NCBI GenBank assembly: GCA_027924585.1
Contig: BSBM01000592.1
Span: 3,808,501 to 3,872,500, forward strand
Source of the DNA: Larix kaempferi
Taxonomy: Eukaryota > Streptophyta > Pinopsida > Pinales > Pinaceae
Direction of reading: 5' to 3'
Length of the DNA: 64,000 bases
Below, piece by piece: positions 37,936 through 49,476 of this stretch. The notes below the pieces were generated by a model that saw only the letters and a program-made list of their open reading frames with translations, was not told where the DNA came from and searched no databases. Made by a program: the position numbers and the translations under genes. Numbering within the stretch: position 1 is the first letter of the stretch; every line of letters begins with the position of its first letter.

Positions 37936-39371
37936 TGATGAACCCAAATTATAGGTATCCTATAGCCTCCTTGCCACAGTAAAGCACAAGATATGGTGAA
38001 TTAAATACACCTGTTTTGTGGGAAAATGTATTTACTTTGATTATTTAATAAGGATGTTTAGAGATTATTCTTTTTATGTGAAAAGCGTTTTTCCACGTGC
38101 TAACCTTGGTAATGAGCAGGCATAAACATGGCGTGAAAGTCTTGAGGTATCTACGGGGTAGTCAAGGATCGAGGACTGCAGATAACAGAGGGGCTCAGTG
38201 CTCATATCTCCCTAAGTTCTAGCAGAATCCTGGATTAATAGGGTCAACATTTATTATCATAGACTAGGTTAGAATTAAAGGCATATATATATGGACCTCT
38301 AGGGTAGCGAGGGGGTCTTGTTGCTATTTTGTAGAATCAATTGTTTATGCATTTTTGTACTGCAAAGACAGTTGGTGTTAACGACTTTTCCTGAACCATG
38401 AAGTTACTATTTTAATAAGAAGACTGATGTTACTTTCAAGCCTGCGTTTATAAGTTTTCCATACTCCTCAGTACGGGTTGGGGAGGGCCCCTCCAACACG
38501 TAAGAAAGGAGTTTTACTCTGTTTTCAGGTATTTTCCACATGTGATGTGCATTGATTTAATTCCTATTGTATATGAAAGTATTTTGATGGCATTTGAATG
38601 ACATGGTTTTATTTCAGTATTAAAGTGATCGTTTGATTCCACATAATTTCTGTAGTTGATTACAGTGCATTCCATAGTTTGGAAAAACTATTTCCGTAGT
38701 CCTGTAGCTGCATTCTGAGCAAGCATATTTTGACATATGTTTTCATGCATTGTTGTATTAGTTCTAAAACAATGATTCATATCTAGGAGTTCATGCATAT
38801 TTCCCTTATCAGAATAGATCATAGAGGTTAATTACTTTTAGTTCTTTGGTTTAATCAATGATCATCGCTTTGAGTGTTTAATTCAAATAGATATGATTGG
38901 TTACTTCTCAGCATTGGATATTTACGTTCTGGATTTGGTTTTCAGTATTTAAGTTTTTAATTTAGGCTTTTAATATTCAGCACTTGATTTTCAATATTCA
39001 CTTCTTAGATTAAAATCCCAGCTTTCAACATTTTTCTAGACTAAGTTTATCAAGCTTTCAACATTTCAATTCTTAGTATAGATTTACAGTTTTCAGCATT
39101 TTCAATTCTTAGTATAGATTTACAGTTTTCAGCATTTAACTTCTTAGCATAGGAATTTGTCATTCATAGATTCACAATCTTTTTAGCTCACTTTCTTCCT
39201 TGATTAGATAAAACTTTAAGATATATACCAACACCCTAAACACGACGAAGACTATCATATAGAACACATACAGTGCTATCACCTCTGAAGTTTGTACATC
39301 CCCTGGTCGATAATTAAAGTATACTCCTACTTTAGCTATCCTAATTAGGCATCCATTCTTGGAGTCCACTA
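37936..39371 (+). repeat. 3' LTR of Athila, intact
   Basis: 1436 bp, collinear with 12599-13832 plus 28627-28840. It shows the empty site AGGAATTTGTCATTC of the gag-only element. The terminal CCA of the 5' copy is CTA here. Confidence 0.94.
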
Positions 39372-40360
39372 GTGTACACACATATTCCATACAATGTAAA
39401 ACTCCTCTCTGATGAGATGGGTCCTGAGACATCATATACTTGTATCCCTTCCCATAATTCCTTGAATTCATCAATAAATGGTTGTAGGTAAACATCCATA
39501 TTCTTCACTTGTCTACTACCATGGACTATAAGAGACAACATAAGATGTTCATTCTTCACGGAAAACCATGGGGGGATATTGTTATTAATCACTACTACAG
39601 GACAAACAATATAGATGGTATTTGGTTGGGAATATGCATTGATGCAATCAATGGATATGCTCAATCGAAGGCTATGTACTTCATCCTTGAATTTATCGGT
39701 CCATGTATCCTCTATATGCTTCATGGCTATTGAATCTATTGGGGTTTGCATAATTCCTTCCTCAATTCGGTGCTATGCATGCCATCCATGTAGCATAGCT
39801 AATTCGTTGCAACGAAAGAGACTTTGAATCCTTGAGATTATAGGCATGTGCCTCTATATATTATGAGGAGGAACATGTGCTTTAGCCTTGTTATTCAATT
39901 CTTTATACCTATCATGTCCAAATTTTGGACATATCTATTTTTCTGCATATTCAACTCTAAATAAAATATAATCATTGGGACACACATGATATGATATGTA
40001 CTCAATACCCAACATTTTCAACATTTGCTTTGCCTCTTCGCAGTTGTTGAGCAAGACATTATCATTCGGAAGTACCTTAGCTTTGAATAACTTGCAGTTA
40101 GTGGTAAATACAAATGTACAATGTCATTTAACGTTCATAAAATTGACCATTTTCATTGATGATTGTGTCACACGGTTCCTCAAAATATAATGTGGTTGAT
40201 GGTCAGTTACCTCAACATTACTGAGAAACACGCGTTTGACATGCCATACTTTTCTTTCAAGTTGTACAATAACATTGTTTTCCCCAACTGCGTAGACTTT
40301 GACCAGCAAGGTTCAAAGAGAGGTGTGGTGGAATTCGATTTAAGGATTGATCCGGTGATT

Positions 40361-40958
40361 CGAATTTTAGGGGGCATATGGTATAAATTCGGATGTATAA
40401 GCCATAAAAGCATTAAATGGAGAGGCCACCTCTCCCATTTACCATAAAATCATTAAATGGAGAGGCCACCCTCTCTCATTTATCATAAAAGCCTTAAATG
40501 GAGAGGACACCCTCTCATATCCATGGTATTTGGTAGCACGTGGTTTTGGCCCATGGTATGGCCTTAAGACACATTGTAATAATGCTATATAAAGGCCTAT
40601 CAAGCCTTCTCATGATAACAAGTTACTCATTTGGTTTCTTTCCTATTTTATATTGTTCATTGTGAGATTAATTAGATCTGAGTGACTTATTGGTAATTAG
40701 TTTCAGAGGTGGGGATCCTCTTTGAGCCTCACCTCCCATTCACTTCATATGTTTTTGTTCATGCTTATTCTCATGCAAGATTAGTGTTTTTCATATGAAT
40801 TTTATGACAGATTTGCATGCTTAATCTCCTCCTCTCTCGGCATTAAGGAGAGACCTTTCCATTTAATGCTTTTATGATAAATGGGAGAGGGTGGCCTCTC
40901 CATTTAATGCTTTATGGCTTATACATCCGAATTTAGACCATATGCCCCCTAAAATTCG
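40361..40958. mobile_element. Foldback/MITE-like element, 598 bp, inside the transposase gene
   Basis: The ends CGAATTTTAGGGGGCATATGG (40361-40381) and its reverse complement (40938-40958) are perfect inverted repeats. Similarity continues inward (ATTCGGATGTATAAGCCATAAA). The left arm has three direct copies of CATTAAATGGAGAGGCCACC. A TATATAAAGG box lies at about 40587. I could not fix a target duplication, so the exact ends and superfamily are open. Confidence 0.7.
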
Positions 40959-41191
40959 GATCGAGAATTTTGAAGAAGGATTCAGTGATATGAGCGTCAT
41001 CCCCTAGCTCATTGTCTTGGAATGTATGTAACAACATTGCATCCATGACACTCCTTTGTTGTAATAACTCATCCATACCAATGTCTACTTCATTGGCTCC
41101 ATTTCCAACATGTGAAGAACTACTATTATTATAGGAGTTCCTAATTAGTGAGGATGGACACAATGGAAATTGAATAGGTGGTTGATTCCAC

Positions 41192-42992
41192 GGGGGGTTC
41201 ACTCAGGGAAATTGTTACATAGCACGATCATTCGCATGATATTAAAGACTACCCCTAATTTCACTAAATATTGCAAAATGCATCCTAAAATTGTATTGTT
41301 GAACTCTCCTCCCAATATTCCTTTCCAATTAAGAAAAGCCCTAGTTTCACTAGATATTATAGGTATCCATTTTTATCAACCCATTTTTAACACCCCCTTT
41401 ATATCATATTATCAAGTTATAACAAACATGAGCCCTAACACATCTTAGTATAAGCAAAAAAGATGCTAAAAAAAATAGTATAATGCTAATAATGATCCCA
41501 CTAGGATTGTAGGGTCGACTAATCAATTTGTAGCATTGGATAGTGGAACACCCAAAGAAATAGTATTGGGGAAGGAAAAATGCATAAAACACAACCTAGT
41601 CAAGAGACCAACATAACAAAGAATGTAAAAGTGTGATACTCCAATTGTTAGTGCAATGCTTAGAAAATATGAAAATTGCAAATGTTTCACAACACAACCT
41701 GCCAATCTACAAATATTATATCATGTAAATACGAATATAGCCATATATAACTCATGTTTTCTATAATATTAATAAATTAAACTCCATAAAAATGCAAAAT
41801 TGAAACCCTTTTTTGGAAGGACACCCCTACCTTCCTATCAAAACAAACATCATTGATGTTTGAACCCAAATGAACATATAAAATTTTCTTTTACTTTTCA
41901 ATAACACCATATGATCATGTGCATAGCTTGGATTTGAGTCATTCACAAGATCCAATGAATTGCCACCACTTCCTCTACATTTATTTTTGCAATCACGGGA
42001 ATTAACAACATTTAGTTACCTTTTCTTGGGTTATATCTAGTTTTTTTATCTTTAAAGGATAGGGAAAAATCTCCATTTTTAGGTTTCAAGCATGCAATAG
42101 TTATAAAGATACACAGATGGTGAAACTTATATGATACCATTCCATGGTAACGATAACACATAGGGTATGCAAATAAGTATTTAGATTTTCACCTATGTTC
42201 ATGTTAATTCCAATACAATATTAAGACATATGCCTTGCATATAAGAATTGAAATTACAATTATGAATGTGCCAAATATAACTCAATCTAACAACTATTCC
42301 TAACTGGTAATGTGAAAATATTAAAGAATAATACAAAAACTTGAAAGAAATAATTAGTCAAGAAACATTGATCTAACTTTTCTTGGTTCCGGTGAGCCAA
42401 GAAAGATTGATCTCACTTTTCTTGGTTGTCATGGAGCAAGGTTTAATTGAATCCCAATGCCCACCTAAACCCCAACCTAAAAAATGAAGAGGTAAATCCT
42501 TTACTTGAATGCCTACAAAAAATACAATACAATTGTTCATGTCCGGAACTCCCATTTAACTATATCTCTCAAATTAAAGATAAAAAACAATATAACATCA
42601 ATTCAAACCAAGCCAAAATAAGCTATTAAATAAGGATTGCTCAAGGCCAATAATCCAAAGATACTTCCATCGATATTACCATTGGTACATTATTATAAAA
42701 TTTATGCAAACCTTAGGATCATAAGCAATATCAAATAAAAATGGAAGGTCCTTAAGTTTTAGGTGGGTATGAATTGAGCCTGTGATTTGGACGTATGAAT
42801 CCATCCCATGATTTGGAGGTTATTCCTCGGCACTCACAAATAAAATAACCCCCAATATTTATATTACTATGTCAAATTAAAAAACCCCCTTGACCCCTTA
42901 ATACGAGGCAATATATTTTTGAGGTTTTAAGAGTATTCAACCCCCCAATATGAATGGACGTGATATGATATTGCCTCACTAGTGAACCCCCC
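41192..42992. mobile_element. 1.8-kb element with short TIRs GGGGGGTTCACT and a 10-14 bp duplication
   Basis: The left end GGGGGGTTCACTC and right end GAGGC-like...AGTGAACCCCCC are inverted 12-mers. Flanks are GTGGTTGATTCCAC (41178-41191) and GTGGTTGATTCAAC (42993-43006), a near-perfect direct duplication. Transposase coding continues on either side. No protein is evident inside, so it is non-autonomous. A duplication of this length would suit a Mutator-like element best, but the superfamily is uncertain. Part of the left end resembles 59767-59885. Confidence 0.65.
42375..42435. repeat. ~40-bp direct repeat
   Basis: AAGAAACATTGATCTAACTTT / AAGAAAGATTGATCTCACTTT, each followed by TCTTGGTT, inside the 1.8-kb element. 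Confidence 0.6.
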
Positions 42993-43438
42993 GTGGTTGA
43001 TTCAACCATACTTGGTATGCTTCCTCTCCAAGTTGCACTCTTTTCTCAGCCTTCTCTTGATTTTAAATTGTACTGGGGTGCAACAGAAGATGGTAGGTAG
43101 GTCACTCATCATCAGAATCCTTATTTCAAAAATATTGAACATTACATCGATGATGTTAGTAATCAAAATGCAATTGGTTTGATCTAGCATTATACACAAC
43201 AATTATTATAGAAGCACGAGGATCATTTCCAGTAGAAAATGTTAAGTTGCAAACAATTTATAAAGCAAACGTTCATATTGAGCGATAAATTACATCAATT
43301 CCACATTTAATATAAAAATTTGCAATTGAGCAACACATTTTCAAATTGAATTTATAAATTAAATTAACAATTTATAAAACATAATTTCAAACTGAGCAAT
43401 ACATTAACATGACTCCCATTGAAAATTAACAAATACAA

Positions 43439-44851
43439 TTAATAAATTTTTTTTGTCTTATGCCCCAAGGGAATGTCTAAGGGAAATACCAATGCAAGGC
43501 GTCTTTGATGAGCAATTGGTGGTTTACGGATGTTATAGTTTATTAACAACTCGTCACTAGGAGACAAACTACGTATTGCATGTACAACAATAAATCTGGA
43601 TGCTTTCCTTTTCATAAAGAACTCCTGGTCATTGAAGTGTTCCTTAAATGAACAATTTGTAGAAAATAAAGAGCACCTATAACTATTTATGAACCCTACA
43701 ATGTTCCCACTAGTGCGTGGATGACGATCTATATATAACAGGTTCTTCTTGTTAAATTTTTCAGGAACATAACCATTCATGCACATACTATACATATAAA
43801 TGCTATGCTTGTATTTAACAATATTCAAGTAATCAAACCGACAATAAATAGGACCTCAAAATGACATAAGTGCTATTTCCTGTTTGGGAGGAACGAGTAC
43901 ATGTGAAAGGATAAACAACCCAAGATTTGCAACATCTAAATTAGACTTGGCAATCATAAAACGATTACCACAAAATGATAATTCGGTTTCAACATCATGA
44001 ATAGGTAGAGAAGACGGCCAAGCGCCATACAAAGTGTGGTTGTAAGAAGTTTGATATTTACTTTTCATATTCACAGGAAGGGAGAAATCATCGCTACCAT
44101 CCAACAATTGGATGAACCTCAGTGTGTACTTGGATAGTTTTTCTCTCAACTCATGCAAATTTTTGGATCTTCTAGTAGAGATGGGTCGGGTGGCATTCAT
44201 ATTATACTTTGGATCACTTGAAATTTCAATTGAATGAACATAAGCAGAGGGGTTTGTCAATTTAGGATGATACATAGTTGTTTTGGATTCCAACTTTTAA
44301 AAAAATGAGAATAGGAAATTGTTCCTGCGTGTCTTTTCTATATCACATATTGGATTTTTAACTGCAGTATTGGATATTGGACCATCAACATTGGGTAATC
44401 TATCATTGGTGTAATGGGTGAGTGTGACATGCCGAGGGTTCTTCTTCAACCCTTGACATTTTGAACAACCACAAACTACCGGGGTGTCATAAAAGAGTTC
44501 CAAATCACGACGACTTACTGTCAATGAACTAGGATTTCAGCTTGAAGATGGCATGTTACAATTGGTAGCGTAAAGCGGCTACTCATTTTCATCTACAAAC
44601 TGCTTGTGGTATCTTTCTCTTGATAAGAGATTACTATGTTTTGAAACTAGTGGAATTTCTTGTGCATCCAAACTCAAACCTGAATTGGGATCCTGCAATA
44701 AAGAATAAATTGATATTCAAATTCACATGGATAACATAAATTCAAATAAATAATCAAAATAAATAAAACCCGAACCTACTAGGGATAGAAAGGGAGAACT
44801 CGTCGTACTTTGAACAAGATGGAATGAGTTGGAATCTGAAGAATTGACCAT
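43439..44851 (-). pseudogene. SET-domain protein gene of the CACTA element, two exons
   Basis: Minus strand. ATG at 44851; exon 1 44851-44780 (24 codons). The intron 44779-44693 starts GTAGGT and ends TTGCAG, preserving phase. Exon 2 is 44692-43439. The whole 441-codon frame has no indel but four internal stops (44579-44581, 44537-44539, 44297-44299, 43856-43858). A Cys cluster VVCGCSKCQG lies near codon 98. From about codon 270: RFMIAKSNLDVANLGLFILS, PPKQEIALMSF, GPIYC; then IDRHPRTSGNIVGFINS, TNCSF and FIVVHAIRSLSPSDELLINY. These match the SET order (GLF, then the GN..RFIN-type pseudoknot segment, NC, and ELL.NY). Active SET proteins methylate lysines, mostly on histones. Post-SET cysteines are not evident and the frame is dead here, so activity is unproven. 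It lies upstream of the transposase on the same strand. Confidence 0.72.
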
Positions 44852-45119
44852 TTGATACTACAAACTTTTCTCCCTGCATTTGAGCCAAATCAACAATCAA
44901 TATACATCTCTACAATCCTAACATTTTTCAAGAACTATATTACAATCTAACTTCCAATATAGTTTGGAAACGATTTTGTAAGAATAAGGTGAGTTTAAGC
45001 AACATATATATACCATGAAATATTGTAAATGGTATGGTTGAATATTAAAATAACATTTGAGATGAATATATAATTTTAAGTGGATACATAAAACCACAGG
45101 ATTTACAAATTAAAATGGT

Positions 45120-46380
45120 ACGTCTATTCAAATATAAATGCACCTGTGCGCTCACATATACCAAACGCACTAGTGCTAAAAAACTATAAACTCACAGTGA
45201 AAGAGCATCCACAATATAAAATATCCACTAGATTTTGCTAGTGGATATTTATACATGCATTTTACAACATTTTTCAAGCTAGTGTGTTTCATAAACATCA
45301 CCGCACCACAGAGTCCTAATTATACACACACCGCGACATTTTTTTTTAAGTTGTTGAATTTAATATTGCTAGTATTGTGCTGAAATTCAAAGGTACAATG
45401 CATTTCATATATGACTGCACCGGTGTGGTATGACCACAAGCACACTGAAATGCCAAAAAAAAATTAAAAAAATATATCGTACAAGCTATTTTTGCCCTAA
45501 TATGAAAAAGGGCGGCAATTTTAAGTTCGAAAACTAATTCTAAATAGTGTTTAAAAGCAAAAAAACTAAACATTAATTCTTCTTTTGCTGAAAATTTTAG
45601 GGGAGAGTTTTGGAAGAGAGACTTACGTGGAAGGAGTTTGGAGCAATTGGATTATTCTGAGGATCGAAATTTGTTAGATATGGTGAATCAAACAAAACCC
45701 TACACAGTAAAAATTTCAAGTATGTATGGCTGAGATCTCTACTATTTAGATTTTAACTAGATTTAGAAAAAAATGCTTCATACTTATCTTCAATGTTGCA
45801 ACCCTTATTTTCTCACTAATGTGGCTGCAAAATTTTACATTAGGGTTTAAATCCCTCTATTTTCATATACAATTATGGTTTCACTTTTTAGGGATTTTAG
45901 ATCTATTGAGATTGTGATTATATATAGCAAGCATATGGTAAGATGGGGCCACTTTTTGGTTGAATCCGTAACCATGTCGGCCCTTGTAAGTTTATTATTA
46001 TTATTATTATTCAATAAAAAACACATGCATCAATATCATTGCGTTTGTATTACATGAATGCACTAGTGTGGGTATAATGAAAGCACACCAAACCTGATAT
46101 GAGACACATGATCTTTTATTTTATAAAATTGCAAAATCATTTTTGTGTTTCTCGGTTCTCTGTTCGTGGTGCATTTATACGAATATCACACTGCTGATGG
46201 CAGGAACACATAATTTTTAATTTTCATAAAACGTAAAATAATTTGCAGCCCTTCATGGTGCACCTACGTTGATATAATGCACCGGTGTGTCTATGTACAT
46301 ACATGCACCGGTGTGTCTATGTACATACATGCACCGGGGCGTTTTATGTGATAAAGCACACCGATATCAGATTTGTTTGA
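45120..46380. promoter_or_regulatory. Divergent promoter region with an internal cluster of the CACTA motif
   Basis: Lies between the minus-strand SET gene and the plus-strand gene at 46462. Copies of the terminal motif include GCACCTGTGCGC near 45142, TGCACCGGTGTGG near 45418, TGCACTAGTGTGG near 46058, and GCACCGGTGTGTC twice in a 28-bp tandem repeat near 46290-46345, followed by GCACCGGGGCG. They are the same family as at 8430-9430 and 48730-49280. The promoter role is inferred from divergent genes. Confidence 0.55.
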
Positions 46381-46461
46381 TCTTTTGAAGGTCTGTAATT
46401 TATTTGTATAATATATTGATGACTTCTATATTTAATAGTCTGGGTTGTTTATTGATAGAAA

Positions 46462-48212
46462 ATGCATGGTATGAGTTCAATAAACAAGAACTGTAGTCAA
46501 CATGATGGGATCACATTCAGAATTACAAAGAGGGCAAGTAATTTTAATTGATTTTTGTATTTAAATTAATTTGTGTGAATTATTTCTTAAGTTAACTAAT
46601 ATGTATTGGTTAATGTGTGACATGCATAGCCAAAAAATGAGGAATCTCGATAATATTCTTTCCAATCTAAGTCCAGAAGAGTGTAAAACATTGATGGAAA
46701 AGTTGCAGAGGGATGAATTAGGTGAATAAAAAATAAGTCAATATAAATTATTTCTTCAAATTTGAGTAATAATGTACTTAAGAATATTCACTAATATGTT
46801 TCAGATAATCTAATTCACATATGTTGAATGTTATGTAGGGATTGACAGCAACAGAAGTCAATGTCATCATAAGAAAAACAAATTATGGAAAATGCAAATG
46901 ATGATCAATTGGTCCTTAGCTCATATGGAGTGGTGTTGGAAGTTAATAGAAGGGGGATTTTTTTTTATAATACTATGATGGATATAGTGGAAAGAATGTA
47001 CAAACGTACTTTTCACTTACAATATAGAAACAAATTAAATGATTCGAATAATCAGGTCATATGTAAACTACAAGAGGCGTTCCTAGAGGAATGGTCAATG
47101 AGACTTGTTAGACTTGCAATATAAAAAACATACAACAAAAAAAAGAATCATTCAAAAAGTAAATATGTTTATGTAGAATATGTATCTATAACTACTACAG
47201 AGCATCATTCATTCAATAATTTTAATTCTCCTATATTTATTTTTCATATCAACAGAAAAATAGTTTAATGTCATTTTACATTTTCAGGAAGATTATGAAA
47301 ATTCCGGAGGATGGACGAGGTGATATGCGAAATGTGCCAGTAGGGATGTCCAAAAAGTGTACAATGAATGGTCAAGGAAATGGACATAATTGCATCGCAG
47401 GAGGAGACATCTCAACATCAACATGCTTCAAATGAATGAAATCATTGATTTTTAGGATTATGTACATCTCATTAATTAATTCAACATTAAATACTAATTT
47501 TCAATTGTTATGTTGCAGAAAAGAAAAGAAAATGGAACCCAGTCATCACACAAGATAGGACAATGAGGAAAAAAGGGGTTGATAGCAAAGTTTGTGAGTA
47601 TTTCTGATTTCCTTATAAGAAATTAAGATTCTGTAGTAGTTGTGATTTGTATATTTAATTTTTTTTGTTTTCACTGGCAATCCTTGGATGTCTTGAAATA
47701 GGTGTTAACATACAAAGAGGAGCCATCAAAATAAATAATTGGCATTGGGTTAAGCAAGGGTTGTGAGTATGTGTTGGCATATCAAAAATTAATTGTGGAT
47801 TTTGAAAGTATCTTTATTGTTTTACTTCTCTCATTTTATAATTAATAATCCTTTATATTAAATCTAGGATTTGTGACGTGGCATAAAACTTGTAGGAAAA
47901 AAAGTATGGAGTGGATCCAAAAGAAGACTCGTTGATAGAATGCATGAGATTTGGTTTTGAAAGAATGTGTATCATTCATGACTCAATTATTTCTATGGTA
48001 CATCACTTTTTCAATCTACATTCATGTATTCTATCTATTTTATTTTTCATTATTCCCAGCAATGTACATACACTCGATACACATTATTTTTATGTTTGCA
48101 AATGGAAATTGAAGAAGAGGAAAACAATCAAACCAATCATCAAAACATTCGGCCAAATAACCCAATTGATGCAAGTGGCTTGAGGATCGATAACAGTTCT
48201 AGCGAAGAATGA
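46462..48212 (+). CDS. Unknown multi-exon gene of the CACTA element, probably decayed
   Basis: Short coding-looking blocks on the plus strand: MHGMSSINKNCSQHDG (from 46462); MRNLDNILSNLSPEECKTLM (46638-46728); 46885-47124 with FHLQYRNKLNDSNNQ and KLQEAFLEEWSMRL; a block near 47290-47430 with NEWSRKW or, in another frame, VPVGMSKKC; GVDPKEDSLIECMRFGFERM (47911-47980); and an acidic tail from 48104 ending SSSEE before TGA at 48210-48212. Introns are likely between blocks (a GCAAG donor and TGCATAG acceptor near the first junction), but a full model is not supported. It occupies the place of a second CACTA gene (TNPA-like DNA-binding protein); I recognise no domain. Confidence 0.35.
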
Positions 48213-48729
48213 TGATCCGTATTTAATTTTGATGTTAATGCAAGTTGATGTAGCTTGTTGTATATTTTAAAATAATTGTTTGTGAAAATTAGACATTTTG
48301 TATAATACTGTACTTGACATAGTGTCTGAATTGAAAAACAACGGGTTACCAATAAGTGTAACAATTGCATGCATATTGACATTTTGATTGTTGTTATCTC
48401 TATGTTGTCTTTTTTTTTTATGAAAAATGAACTCTTATTGATATATAATAAAATAATCTTTTTTATTCTATTGCATTCTTTAATGTTATTTTCAAATGTT
48501 ACATGGGAAATGGTAGATTGGTAATTAAATGTATGGACGATTAAATGTTATATGAGATGCTTGCATCTCTGATATAAAAAATTAATCCAATCAAACGCAA
48601 TAATTAAAATAGAAATGAATAGTACTATACAAAAATATTTCAATTTCAGATAAATGATGGAATTAAAAAATATAATATATATATTTGATTGCAATGTTAG
48701 TAACCACTGTTCAAAGAATCATATGTGGT

Positions 48730-49280
48730 GCTTTTGATAATTGATGTTGCACCGATGCATTTATGTAAACGACATGCATGATACTCCAATGTAAATTAAA
48801 CGCACCATTAAATTTTAAAAATAGGAATGTCCATGTGACAGATGGCTTATCCGGTGTGTTTTTCGTCTTTTTATCGCATCGTTGCATGTCAATGGTTTAT
48901 ACACATCGATAACTATCAAATCTTATATGAACCATTTTTTTGTGTGTTTAAGGACGTCAGTGTGTTCGAGTTTTTTAAATGCACCGGGTTATTTTGATAG
49001 CTTGTAAACAACGGTGCATTCTACAATGAAATCCACTGGTGCACTATGATAAATGGACAACACTGGTAAAATTTAAAAATATTAAAAATTGTCTGGTCCA
49101 TATGATGTAACATATCGCATCAGTGCGTTACGTTGTATGTAAGCACCGGTGTTTATAATATATATGCAAGAACCGGTGTGGTGTCAAAATTTGGTACTCT
49201 CCGATGCTCGTTCTATTTGAGTGCACTGGTGCGTTACTACATGCACCGGGGCGCACAATTTAAAGAAAGTGCATCGGTCA
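48730..49280. repeat. Right subterminal motif cluster
   Basis: Copies include TTGCACCGATGC near 48748, CACTGGTGCAC near 49035, AGCACCGGTGTTTA near 49141, AACCGGTGTGG near 49171, GCACTGGTGCG near 49222 and GCACCGGGGCGC near 49242. They mirror the left cluster. Confidence 0.7.
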
Positions 49281-49424
49281 AAAAGCATCCGCTAAAAAAT
49301 CCAGGTGCCAAGTTTTTTTAGTTATAAAATATATCAATAATAATCTACGTTAAAACATCCACTACCATTGGTGGAGGTTGTAATGGAGGGTTTTTTGAGA
49401 ATTTTTGCCAATCAATTTGTAACA

Positions 49425-49473
49425 CTAAAAGCCTCCTCTATGACCTCTGCTGCAGGATCTTTTCCTTGTAGTG
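49425..49473. repeat. Right terminal inverted repeat of CACTA
   Basis: Ends ATCTTTTCCTTGTAGTG, followed by duplication ATA (49474-49476). Confidence 0.8.
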
Positions 49474-49476
49474 ATA

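Larger units (their letters stand above)
12599..39371 (+). mobile_element. Athila-type Ty3 retrotransposon inserted in the CACTA transposase gene
   Basis: LTRs begin TGATGAACCC and end GTCCACCA (5') or GTCCACTA (3'). The 5-bp duplications GTGTA are at 12594-12598 and 39372-39376. Across the two duplications the transposase frame rejoins at a conserved spot (GICVYT on the right, HDYP on the left). The primer site (28846-28863), gag-pol (28941-34431), env-like ORF (35680-37794) and purine tract (before 37936) are in Athila order. The 5' LTR is split by another element (13833-28621). Without it the element is about 12.0 kb, normal for Athila. The coding regions are heavily mutated. Confidence 0.93.
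39377..43202 (-). pseudogene. CACTA transposase (TNP2-type), N-terminal half, with two insertions
   Basis: Minus strand, interrupted by a TIR element (41192-42992) and a foldback (40361-40958). Coding traces in order: about 43060-43007 (EKRVQLGEEAYQVW); 41177-40960 (PPIQFPLCPSSLIRNSYNN, GMDELLQQRSVMDAMLLHTF); 40360-40200 (TTPLFEPCW, TMLLYNLKEKYGMSN); 40140-39840 (EAKQMLKMLG, HVCPNDYILFRVEYAEK); 39751-39377 (SIDCINAYSQPNTIY, NNIPPWFSVKNEHLMLSLIV, DVYLQPFIDEFKELW, SFTLYGICVYT). The last blocks are hallmark TNP2 sequence. Stops (for example a TAG after YAEK) and frame changes show decay. The gene continues at 12593. Confidence 0.82.
8285..49473 (-). mobile_element. CACTA (En/Spm) transposon carrying TNP2-like and SET-like genes; host of the nest
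   Basis: The left end is CACTATGAGTAAAATGCC and the right end is TTTTCCTTGTAGTG (reverse complement CACTACAAGGAAAA), with 3-bp duplications ATA at 8282-8284 and 49474-49476. Both ends also share GGAGG then TTTTAGTGT just inside. Subterminal regions are packed with copies of a GCACCGGTGC-type motif, typical of CACTA elements. Gene content: a TNP2-type transposase on the minus strand (split into 10207-12593 and 39377-43202), a SET-like gene on the minus strand (43439-44851) and an unknown plus-strand gene (46462-48212). The total is 41.2 kb. Removing the nested Athila leaves about 14.4 kb, within the usual CACTA range. The transposase and SET genes carry stop codons, so it is not autonomous now. 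Confidence 0.88.
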
